A stretch of 64,000 bases of DNA from Lysobacter gummosus (GTDB taxonomy: Bacteria; Pseudomonadota; Gammaproteobacteria; Xanthomonadales; Xanthomonadaceae): contig NZ_CP011131.1 of assembly GCF_001442805.1 (NCBI RefSeq), forward strand, positions 2,480,001-2,544,000, read 5' to 3'. The translations under genes and the position numbers were made by a program. Below are positions 54,499-62,755 of the stretch, in pieces; position 1 is the first letter of the stretch; the number at the start of each line of letters is the position of its first letter. Below the pieces are notes generated by a model. That model ran no database searches, had not been told where the DNA came from, and saw only the letters and a program-made list of their open reading frames with translations.

Positions 54499-57408
54499 AT
54501 GAGACATTCCACCCTGCAACGCAGCGCACTGACCTGCGCCTTGTTGTCGGCCCTGTTTGCGCCTTGGGGGGCGCAGGCGGCCGCCGATCAGCCCGACCAG
54601 GCCGATCAAGCGCCGGCCGGCGCCGAAGCCGGCCAGGCCGCCGCCGCACGCAAGCCCACCGAGATCGACAAGGTCACCGTGACCGGTTCGCGCATCAAGC
54701 GCGCCGAGATCGAAGGCCCGGCGCCGGTGTTCACCATCACCGCCGCGCAGATCGAGAAGGAAGGTTTCAACACCGTCTACGACGCGCTGACCACCTTGAC
54801 CGAAGCCATGGGCACGGTCGAATCCGATATCGCCTGGGGCCAGCACACGGTCAACGCCAGTCCGTTGAACCTGCGCAACATGGGCCCGGGCCGCAGCCTG
54901 CTGCTGATCAACGGCCGCCGCGTGGTCGATTACCCGCTGCCGTACCAGGGCAAGAGCAACTTCGCCAACTACAACAACATCCCGACCGCGATCGTCGAGC
55001 GCATCGAAGTGCTGGCCAGCGGCGCTTCGGCCATTTACGGCTCCGACGCGGTCGCCGGTGTGATCAACGTGATCTTGAAGAAAGATTTCCAGGGCGATCA
55101 GGTCAAGGTCCGCGGCGGTACGTCCACGCGCGGCGGCCGCGACGCGATCGATCTGTCCTGGGCCGGCGGCCGCAGCGGCGACAACTGGAGCGTCACCTAC
55201 GCGCTGCAGTACTTCAAGCGCGAAGCGCTGCCGGCCGGCGAGCGCGAGTTCATGGATTCGGATTTCGACGCGCCGCCGCAGTCGCTCAATCCGCAGGACC
55301 GCAAGGTCGGCATCCTGCCCTCGGTCGGCATCCGCATGTTCAACGCCGACACCGGCGTGCGCATGGCGCCGCCGCCCGGCGCCTGCGACCAGTTCAACGG
55401 CGAGTTCTTCCTGCAGAACCGTCGCACCTACAACCGCAACACCAACACCATCAGCAACACCGGTTGGCAGTGCGGCCAGAGCGCGGTGTTCCAGCACTGG
55501 ACCTTGCGCAACGGCAGCGAAGACCGCTCCGGCTACGTCTACGCCAACTACGATTTCGAAAACGGCATGCAGGGCTGGGCGACGCTGGGCGTGTGGAGCT
55601 CGCGCGGCACCAACATGACCTTCATGCCGGCGTGGAGCTCCAACGGCAGCTATTTCGACAGCGGCGTCGGCGCGAATCTTGACCTGGTGCGCTACTTCAC
55701 GCCGCAGGAAATCGGCGGCGCCGAGAACGGCTACACCCATTCCGACGAGTTGTCCTGGGATCTGTCGGCCGGTCTGCGCGGCAAGTTCGGCGAGCGTTTC
55801 GACTGGGACTTCAGCATCGGCCGCGCCGAATACCGCGTCGATGAAAAATTCCCCGCGATCCTGACCGCCGAAGCCGATCGCTATTTCCTCGGCGCCAACC
55901 GCGACCGGGTCGATCAGGGCCGCTTGTGGAACCCGATCTCGCCGCAGGATTACGCCTCGATCACCACTCGCGGCAAGAACCGCGCCGAATCCTGGCTGAG
56001 CTCGGCCAACTTCATCGTCAGCGGCGACCTGTTCGAAGGCTGGGCCGGCCCGATCGGCTTCGCCGGCCAGCTCGAAGCGGCCAAACAGGGCTACAGCCTG
56101 GCGCCGGATCCGAAGTCGCTCGGCGACAACCGCCTGTACGACCAGACCGCCAACATCGACCTGGGCTCGGGCACGCGCAATCATTACGCCGCCGGCGTCG
56201 AGTTCAAGATTCCGCTGCTGAAGTCGCTGACCGCCTCGGTGGCCGGGCGCTACGACAAGTACGACGCGGTCTCCGGCGACGCCGCCAGCACCTACAACGC
56301 CGGCCTGGAATGGCGTCCCTTCAGCAATCTGCTGGTGCGCGGCACCTATGCGACCAGCTTCCGCGCGCCGGACATGCATTTCGTCTACGCCACGCCGAGC
56401 ACCTCGGTCGCGGACCAGACCGATTACCTCAGCTGCCTGCGCGCGGGCCAGCAGGGCAATTGCACCTGGGACGCCGGCTTCAAGGTCGAGGACGCGGACA
56501 TCTCGCGCCAGGGCACGCCGGATCTGAAGTACGAAACCGGCAGCTCGTGGACGGCCGGCTTCGTCTGGGACATCGCCGACGGCCTGTCGGTGTCCACCGA
56601 CTACTGGCGCATCGAACTTGAGGACGAGATCGACGACGTCGGCGCCAACGACGTGCTGCTGGACGAGGCCTACTGCCTGACCGGCAAGACCCCGACCGGC
56701 GAAACCCGCCTGAGCCCGCCCAGCGCCGACCGCTGCAAGCTGCAGCTCGGCCGCGTGACCCGCGGCGCCGATCCCGACGGCGCCGGCCCGCTGCTCGGCC
56801 CGGTCACCGAAATCCGCACCGGCCCGATCAACCGCGCCGCGCGCAACGTCGAAGGCATCGACGCGTCGTTGAAGTACCGCCTGAACACCCAGCGTTGGGG
56901 CGATTTCAGCTTCGGCTTGAACTACACCAACCTGCTCAAGCTGGAAACGCGCACCGACGACAGCGAACAGATGCAGGAAAAGCGCACCGGCGAGCCGCGC
57001 AGCAAGTTCCGCGGCAGCGTCAACTGGCAGCGCAACAAGTGGAACGCCACCGTCTACGCCGACCGCGTCGGCAGCGTGCCCAGCGTGCGCTTCGGCGGCT
57101 GCCGCGAGTTCGCCGACGGTTACGTGCCCAGCTCCGACAACTGCGTGGACAACGATAGCGCCAGCCCGACCTACGGCCAGAAGACCGAGAAGTACTGGGG
57201 CCGCGTGGGACCGGCGATCACCTGGAACGTGAGCGCGGGTTATCAGATCACCGATAACGCCAAGATCAACGTCTACGTCAGCAACCTGTTCGACGAAGTC
57301 AACGAAGACAAGGATCCGTACAAGAAGGACTTCGCCTTCATCGCCGATCGCATCTTCAGCCCGGTGGGTCGCGAGATCGCTCTGGAATACGTGTTCGACT
57401 TCAAGTAA
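54499..57408 (+). CDS. TonB-dependent receptor 1, N-glycan locus
   Basis: A 969-residue outer-membrane receptor. The signal peptide is residues 1-28 (ALLSALFAPWGAQA). The TonB-box-like TEIDKVTVTGSRIKR is followed by the plug (EGPAPVFTITAAQIEKEGFN; LNLRNMGPGRSLLLINGRRV; VERIEVLASGASAIYGSDAV; AGVINVILKKDF). A 22-strand barrel ends in ALEYVFDFK, with a terminal aromatic for BAM recognition. There is no N-terminal STN domain, so it does not signal to an anti-sigma factor. Receptors of this class import oligosaccharides or peptides. The GH92 gene is 75 bp downstream, so the ligand is probably a mannose-containing glycan. A near-identical paralogue lies 5 kb further on. Confidence 0.92.
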   Translation: MRHSTLQRSALTCALLSALFAPWGAQAAADQPDQADQAPAGAEAGQAAAARKPTEIDKVTVTGSRIKRAEIEGPAPVFTITAAQIEKEGFNTVYDALTTLTEAMGTVESDIAWGQHTVNASPLNLRNMGPGRSLLLINGRRVVDYPLPYQGKSNFANYNNIPTAIVERIEVLASGASAIYGSDAVAGVINVILKKDFQGDQVKVRGGTSTRGGRDAIDLSWAGGRSGDNWSVTYALQYFKREALPAGEREFMDSDFDAPPQSLNPQDRKVGILPSVGIRMFNADTGVRMAPPPGACDQFNGEFFLQNRRTYNRNTNTISNTGWQCGQSAVFQHWTLRNGSEDRSGYVYANYDFENGMQGWATLGVWSSRGTNMTFMPAWSSNGSYFDSGVGANLDLVRYFTPQEIGGAENGYTHSDELSWDLSAGLRGKFGERFDWDFSIGRAEYRVDEKFPAILTAEADRYFLGANRDRVDQGRLWNPISPQDYASITTRGKNRAESWLSSANFIVSGDLFEGWAGPIGFAGQLEAAKQGYSLAPDPKSLGDNRLYDQTANIDLGSGTRNHYAAGVEFKIPLLKSLTASVAGRYDKYDAVSGDAASTYNAGLEWRPFSNLLVRGTYATSFRAPDMHFVYATPSTSVADQTDYLSCLRAGQQGNCTWDAGFKVEDADISRQGTPDLKYETGSSWTAGFVWDIADGLSVSTDYWRIELEDEIDDVGANDVLLDEAYCLTGKTPTGETRLSPPSADRCKLQLGRVTRGADPDGAGPLLGPVTEIRTGPINRAARNVEGIDASLKYRLNTQRWGDFSFGLNYTNLLKLETRTDDSEQMQEKRTGEPRSKFRGSVNWQRNKWNATVYADRVGSVPSVRFGGCREFADGYVPSSDNCVDNDSASPTYGQKTEKYWGRVGPAITWNVSAGYQITDNAKINVYVSNLFDEVNEDKDPYKKDFAFIADRIFSPVGREIALEYVFDFK

Positions 57409-57483
57409 GCAACGCCGCGCCGCGGCGGCCGCATCGGGCCGCCGCGGCATTAGTTCACTCTTGCAGCAAGGACTCCACACACG

Positions 57484-59976
57484 ATGGCTGGCACTCCGGT
57501 TCGACGCAGGCGCGGTACGGTTTCCACGATGGGCACGGCGCGCTCGCTCGCCAGAATCGGGCCCCTCGCCGCGGCGTTGGGCCTGGTGCTGGTGTGCGGA
57601 TCGGTCGCGCAGGCGGCGCAGGCCGCGCGCGATCCGGTGCGCGAGGTCAACACCTTCATCGGCAGCAAGGACGACGGCAATACCTTTCCCGGCGCCTCGG
57701 CGCCGTTCGGCCTGATCCAGGTCAGCCCGATCGGCGATCACTACAGCGGCTGGCGCTACGACGATCCGAAGATCCGCGGCTTCGGCCACTCGTTCCTGTC
57801 CGGCGCCGGTTGCTGGGAGCAGGGCGGCGTGTTGTCGGTGCTGCCGACCACCGGCGAGATCGGTCCGGGCAAGCGTTTCGACACGAAGGAATTCAAGTCC
57901 TTCGATCAGAAGACCTACGCGTCGTCGTACAGCCACGACGGCGAAGTCGGCCAGGCCGGCTACTACAAAGTGCGCCTGACCGGCGAAGCGGCCGGCGACA
58001 TCGACGCGGAAGCCACCGCGCTCACGCGGGCGGCGGCCGAGCGCTACACCTTCCCGGCCGGAGCGAAGCAGGGCACGATCCTGGTCAACACCGGACAGGC
58101 CAACGAGCGCCATCTGGTGGTCGGCAGCACCGTGCAGGTGGTCGGCGATCGCGCGGTCGAAGGCCGCATCACCACCAAGAGTTTCTGCGGCGGCCAGCAG
58201 TACACCACCTGGTTCCGCATGGAGTTCGACCGTCCCTTCGCCAGCCACGGCACCTGGGACGAAACCGGCGGCCATCCGGGCGGCAGCAACAGCATGCAGG
58301 GCGACACCCGTCCGCACGGCGCGTGGTTCACCTTCGATACCGCCGGCGGCCGCGCGGTGACCGCGATCAGCGCGATCTCGCACGTCGATGCCGAAGGCGC
58401 GCGGCGCAACTTGCGCGACGAGGGCAGCAAGGGCGGCAAGCCGCTGAGCTTCGATGCGATGCGCAAGCAGGCGCAGGACATCTGGCGCAAGGAACTCGAT
58501 TCGGTGCGCGTCAGCGGTGGCAGCGGCGACGACCGCACCGTGTTCTACACCGCGCTGTATCACTCGCTGTTGCAGCCGTTGACCGGCAGCGACAGCGACG
58601 GTCGCTATCGCGGCTACGACACGCAAATCCACAAGGCCGAGGGCTGGACCTACTACGAGTATTTCTCGCTGTGGGACACCTATCGCTCGCAGAACCAGTT
58701 GCTGGCCATGCTGCGGCCGCAACGCGCGCGCGACATCGCCAACTCGGTGCTGAATATCCATGAGCAGAACGGCTGGCTGCCGCGCTGGGGCTACGCCAAC
58801 TACGACAGCAACGTGATGACCGGCGATCCGGTCACTCCGTTCATGGTCGATCTGTGGCGCTTCGGCGCGCTGGAAGGCCGCGAGCAGCAGGCCTATGCGG
58901 CGCTGCGCGAAAACGCCTACGGCACGCCGCCGGCGCTGGTGCGCAGCAATGGCCGCGCCGGCAATCCGAGCTATCTCAAGGACGGCTTCGTCCAGTACGA
59001 CCGCGCGTTCCCGGCCAAGAGCATGGACGTGGACCCGCACCACGGCGGTTCGTCCACGCTGGAGTACGCGCTCGGCGATTGCTCGCTGTCGCAGATGGCG
59101 CAGGCGCTGGGCAAGAACGACGACGCTGCGACCTTGCGCGAACGCGGCCGCAACTGGCGCAAGGTCTGGGACAACGACGCCGCCGACGCCGAGCTTGGAT
59201 TCAAGGGCTTTCCACGTCCGCGCCTGGACGGCGGCAGGTTCTATTCGGAAACCGACGGCACCTACAGCCCGCGCTCGCACCACGGTTTCCACGAAGGCAC
59301 CGCCTGGCAGTACCAGTGGCTGACCCAGCAGGACGTGCCCGGCGTGGTCGCGGCGATGGGCGGCGCGGAGCAGACCGGCAAGCGTCTGGATGCGTTCTTC
59401 GCCTACGACGCGTTGCTGGCCGATCCGCTGAACGCCGCGCGCAAGCAGTGGGTGGTCGGGCCGTACAGCTACTACAACCAGTACCGCTACAACCCCAACA
59501 ACGAGCCCGATCTGCACAGCCCGTGGATGTACACGCTGATCGGCCAGCCGTGGAAGACCGCGACCGTGCTGCGCTCGGCCCAGGCTTTGTTCACCAACGC
59601 GCCCAACGGCGTCACCGGCAACGACGATCTGGGAACCATGTCGGCCTGGTATCTGTTCAGCGCGATCGGTCTGTACCCGGCGGTGCCGGGCAGCGGCGAA
59701 CTGCTGCTGCACACGCCGCGTTTCGAGAAGGTCGAACTCGATCTGGGCCAGGGCAAGACCCTGACCATCGAGGCGCCCGGCGCGGACGGGCGCGGCCTGC
59801 AGTACGTGCAGTCGGCGAGTTTCGACGGCAAGCCGCAGGACAAGGTCTGGCTGGATTGGATCGCGCTGCGCCAGGGCGGCACCTTGCGGTTCGCGTTGGA
59901 CAAGACGCCGGCGGTGGGCGGGTGGGGGACCAAGGCGGAGGCGTTGCCGGTTTCGGCTTGCGCTTCGCCGAAGTGA
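57484..59976 (+). CDS. GH92 alpha-mannosidase
   Basis: An 830-residue exported glycoside hydrolase of family 92, which trims alpha-1,2/1,3/1,6-linked mannose from N-glycans with calcium. A signal peptide ends near SVAQAAQA. The conserved start VREVNTFIGSKDDGNTFPGA and FGLIQVSPIGDHYSGWRYDD is clear. Catalytic-region motifs are HHGFHEGTAWQYQW (general acid Glu) and GNDDLGTMSAWYLFSAIGLY (Asp general base). ATG 57484 has AAGGA upstream; ATG 57529 would give a shorter but plausible signal peptide. It follows the receptor and precedes GH20, probably in one operon. Confidence 0.95.
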   Translation: MAGTPVRRRRGTVSTMGTARSLARIGPLAAALGLVLVCGSVAQAAQAARDPVREVNTFIGSKDDGNTFPGASAPFGLIQVSPIGDHYSGWRYDDPKIRGFGHSFLSGAGCWEQGGVLSVLPTTGEIGPGKRFDTKEFKSFDQKTYASSYSHDGEVGQAGYYKVRLTGEAAGDIDAEATALTRAAAERYTFPAGAKQGTILVNTGQANERHLVVGSTVQVVGDRAVEGRITTKSFCGGQQYTTWFRMEFDRPFASHGTWDETGGHPGGSNSMQGDTRPHGAWFTFDTAGGRAVTAISAISHVDAEGARRNLRDEGSKGGKPLSFDAMRKQAQDIWRKELDSVRVSGGSGDDRTVFYTALYHSLLQPLTGSDSDGRYRGYDTQIHKAEGWTYYEYFSLWDTYRSQNQLLAMLRPQRARDIANSVLNIHEQNGWLPRWGYANYDSNVMTGDPVTPFMVDLWRFGALEGREQQAYAALRENAYGTPPALVRSNGRAGNPSYLKDGFVQYDRAFPAKSMDVDPHHGGSSTLEYALGDCSLSQMAQALGKNDDAATLRERGRNWRKVWDNDAADAELGFKGFPRPRLDGGRFYSETDGTYSPRSHHGFHEGTAWQYQWLTQQDVPGVVAAMGGAEQTGKRLDAFFAYDALLADPLNAARKQWVVGPYSYYNQYRYNPNNEPDLHSPWMYTLIGQPWKTATVLRSAQALFTNAPNGVTGNDDLGTMSAWYLFSAIGLYPAVPGSGELLLHTPRFEKVELDLGQGKTLTIEAPGADGRGLQYVQSASFDGKPQDKVWLDWIALRQGGTLRFALDKTPAVGGWGTKAEALPVSACASPK

Positions 59977-60010
59977 GTAGGTGAGTAGACCCGCGCTGCC
60001 TCCCAGAAGC

Positions 60011-60094
60011 CGTCATTCCCGCGAACGCGGGAATCCAGCGACTTTCGGGCAGTTCGTGGCAAGACACTGGATTCCCGCGTTCGCGGGAATGACG
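60011..60094. repeat. Solitary copy of the palindromic hairpin repeat (locus 5)
   Basis: An 84-bp element with the same 28-bp arms as the array hairpins (CGTCATTCCCGCGAA start) but a different loop. It sits between GH92 and GH20 and could attenuate or protect the operon mRNA. Confidence 0.9.
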
Positions 60095-60174
60095 GTAGGA
60101 AGGAAGACCGCGACCGGACGTTGCGCTGAGTGTCGCAGCCGGTCGATCGAAGCAACAGGAAGGGACGAAGCTCC

Positions 60175-62589
60175 ATGAAAGACGCATTGGCCAAATCAGG
60201 ACGAACCAAACTGCATGCAGCGGTGCTCGGCCTGCTCGGCGCGGCGATCGGCGTGGTGCCGCTGGCGCAGAACGCGCACGCGGCGGCGACGAATGCGCCC
60301 GCGGCCAATGCCGGTTCCGCCGTCCTCGCGCCCGAACTGGTGCCGCTGCCGGCCAAATTGCAGCGCGGCGACGGCGAGTTCGCCCTCGACGGCGCGGTGA
60401 CGATCTACGCCAACAATGCCGAAGCGCGCGCCGTCGCCCATCTGCTGCGCGATGAGCTGACCGCGACCCAGGGCCTGCAACTGCCGCTGCGCAGCGGCGC
60501 CCCGCAGGCGCGCAAGGGCGAGGCCGATCCCAGCCGCTACGTGCAGTTCGTCGCCGAGCCGGTCGCCGCCAACGCCGATGCGCGCGCCAATGAACGCTAC
60601 TCGCTGGAGATCACCGCGCGCGGCATCCGCCTGGCCGGCCCGCCGGCTGGTTTGTTCTACGGCTATCAAACCCTTCGCCAGCTGCTGCCGGTGGCGCGCG
60701 GCGCGCAACCGCTGCGCGTGCAGGCGCTGAGCATCGAAGACCAGCCGCGCTTCGTCTATCGCGGCATGCACCTGGATGTGGGCCGGCATCTGTATTCGCT
60801 GGCCTTCATCAAGCGCTACGTCGATCTGATGGCGCGCTACAAGCTCAATACCTTTCATTGGCACCTGACCGAGGACCAGGGCTGGCGCATCGAGATCAAG
60901 CGCTATCCCAAGCTCACCAGCATCGGTTCCAAGCGCAAGGAAACCGTGCTCGGGCGCAACATCGAGCCCTATGTCGGCGACGGCCAGCCCTACGGTGGTT
61001 TCTACACCCAGGACGAAGTGCGCGAGGTCGTGGCCTATGCCCGCGCCCGCCACATCATGGTGATCCCGGAAATCGAGATGCCGGGCCATTCGCTGGCCGC
61101 GCTGGCCGCGTATCCGGAACTGGCCTGCACGCCGGGTCCGTTCGAGGTCGGCGGCAACTGGGGCGTGTACGACGACATCTACTGCCCGAAGGAAGAAACC
61201 TTCAAGTTCCTGGAAAACGTGCTCGACGAAGTGGTCGCGCTGTTTCCCGCGCCGTTCGTGCACATCGGCGGCGACGAAGCGCCGAAGACGCGCTGGAAGA
61301 GCAGCGAGGTCGCGCAGGCGGTGATGCGCCGCGAAGGCCTGAAGGACGAACACGAACTGCAGAGTTACTTCATCCAGCGCATGGAGAAGTTCCTGCATTC
61401 GCGCGGCAAGCGCATCATCGGCTGGGACGAGATCCTGGAAGGCGGCCTGGCCGCTGACGCGACGGTGATGTCCTGGCGCGGCGAAGCCGGCGGCATCGCC
61501 GCCGCGCAGCAGGGCCACGACGTGATCATGACCCCGACCCAATGCTGCTACTTCGATTACGGCCAGGGCCCGGCCGCGCACGAGCAGTGGAACCTGGGCG
61601 GCGAACTGAGCCTGGACAAGGTCTACGGCTACGACCCGGTGCCGAAGGTGCTCGACGCCGCGCAGGCGCGGCATGTGCTGGGCGTGCAGGGCAATGTCTG
61701 GACCGAATACCTCAAGACTCCGGCGATGGTCGAGTACATGGTGTTCCCGCGCCTGCTCGCGCTGGCCGAGGTGGCTTGGACGCCGCAGCCCGATCGCGAC
61801 TTCGGCGACTTCCAGCGACGCCTGCGCGGCCAGTTCCCGCAACTGGATCGCGAGCGCGTCGGCTATCGCATTCCCGCGCCGCAGGGCCTGGCCGATGCGC
61901 TGCAGATCGAGCAGGGCGACGCGCGCGAGTACAAGCACCGCTTCACCCTGACCCCGGCCGTGCCCGGCGCCACGATCCGCTACACCCTCGACGGCAGCGA
62001 ACCGGGCGAGGGCTCGCCGGCCTATCAGGGCCCGATCGAGATCGTCGTGCCGCTGGACCAGTCGCGCGAACTGCGCACCGTGACCGTGCTCGCCGACGGC
62101 CGCCGTAGTGGGGTGCACAGCGCCAGCGTGCGTTATCGCAGTTATCTGCCGGCGATCTCCAAGCCGGCGCGCGCCGCAACCGGTCTGGGATATCGCGTGT
62201 ACGAAGGTCTGTTTTCCAGCCTGGACGAATTCGAGCGCGCCGGCTCGCCGGTGGCGCAGGGCGCGGCGTCGTCGCTGGACGTGCGGGCCTTCGGCCGCAA
62301 GAACCGTTTCGGCGTGCGCTTCGAGGGCTTCATCGAAGTGCCGGCCGACGGCGTGTACCGCTACGCCTTGCAAGGCGACGACCGCTCGGCCTTGTACATC
62401 GACGGCGAACCGGTGATCCGCAACGAAAGCTACGACCAGACCGTGGTCGCCTCGGTGCCGCTGCGGCGCGGTTGGCATCGCCTGCGCATCGACTGGTATC
62501 AGCGCGAAGGCGGGTTGGCGCTGCGCCTGCAATCGGCGGCGCCGGGCCAGGAACTGCGGTCGCTGGACGCGCGCGGGGCGGTGCATTGA
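60175..62589 (+). CDS. GH20 beta-N-acetylhexosaminidase
   Basis: An 804-residue exported enzyme that removes terminal beta-GlcNAc/GalNAc by substrate-assisted catalysis. A signal peptide ends near QNAHAAA. A GH20b domain (55-185) precedes the catalytic barrel (RFVYRGMHLDVGRHLYSLAF; FHWHLTEDQGWRIEIKRYP), with catalytic Asp367-Glu368 in HIGGDEAPK and W-rich DYGQGPAAHEQW. The C-terminus adds a chitobiase-type beta domain (GATIRYTLDGSEP) and a PA14-like domain (about 665-795, FEGFIEVPADGVYRYALQGD). AGGAAGGG precedes ATG 60175. With GH92 it fits N-glycan antenna trimming. Confidence 0.94.
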   Translation: MKDALAKSGRTKLHAAVLGLLGAAIGVVPLAQNAHAAATNAPAANAGSAVLAPELVPLPAKLQRGDGEFALDGAVTIYANNAEARAVAHLLRDELTATQGLQLPLRSGAPQARKGEADPSRYVQFVAEPVAANADARANERYSLEITARGIRLAGPPAGLFYGYQTLRQLLPVARGAQPLRVQALSIEDQPRFVYRGMHLDVGRHLYSLAFIKRYVDLMARYKLNTFHWHLTEDQGWRIEIKRYPKLTSIGSKRKETVLGRNIEPYVGDGQPYGGFYTQDEVREVVAYARARHIMVIPEIEMPGHSLAALAAYPELACTPGPFEVGGNWGVYDDIYCPKEETFKFLENVLDEVVALFPAPFVHIGGDEAPKTRWKSSEVAQAVMRREGLKDEHELQSYFIQRMEKFLHSRGKRIIGWDEILEGGLAADATVMSWRGEAGGIAAAQQGHDVIMTPTQCCYFDYGQGPAAHEQWNLGGELSLDKVYGYDPVPKVLDAAQARHVLGVQGNVWTEYLKTPAMVEYMVFPRLLALAEVAWTPQPDRDFGDFQRRLRGQFPQLDRERVGYRIPAPQGLADALQIEQGDAREYKHRFTLTPAVPGATIRYTLDGSEPGEGSPAYQGPIEIVVPLDQSRELRTVTVLADGRRSGVHSASVRYRSYLPAISKPARAATGLGYRVYEGLFSSLDEFERAGSPVAQGAASSLDVRAFGRKNRFGVRFEGFIEVPADGVYRYALQGDDRSALYIDGEPVIRNESYDQTVVASVPLRRGWHRLRIDWYQREGGLALRLQSAAPGQELRSLDARGAVH

Positions 62590-62656
62590 ATGGCTTCGTT
62601 CAAGCGCGCGAACCAAGCCGCAACAGATGTCGCGACGGGATTTTTTTTGCTGTGAT

Positions 62657-62671
62657 TTTAGATCGATCCAA
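62657..62671. promoter_or_regulatory. Putative operator shared by the two TonB receptor genes (site 2)
   Basis: TTTAGATCGATCCAA, identical over 15 bp to the site at 54341, 84 bp before the second receptor GTG. A T8 tract directly upstream (62641-62648) makes this spacer unusually AT-rich. Confidence 0.7.
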
Positions 62672-62755
62672 ATCGGGCGGCGCGGAGCACGCCAGTCCCG
62701 CACACACGAACGTAACCTTGGCCGAGGGTTCGGCCGCGATTGGGAGGGGTAGCCA

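Noticed and set aside
54337..59712. A 1791-codon open frame on the minus strand
   Set aside because: Antisense to receptor 1 and GH92, with low-complexity Ala/Val/Arg/Gly composition. The plus-strand products have clear family motifs.
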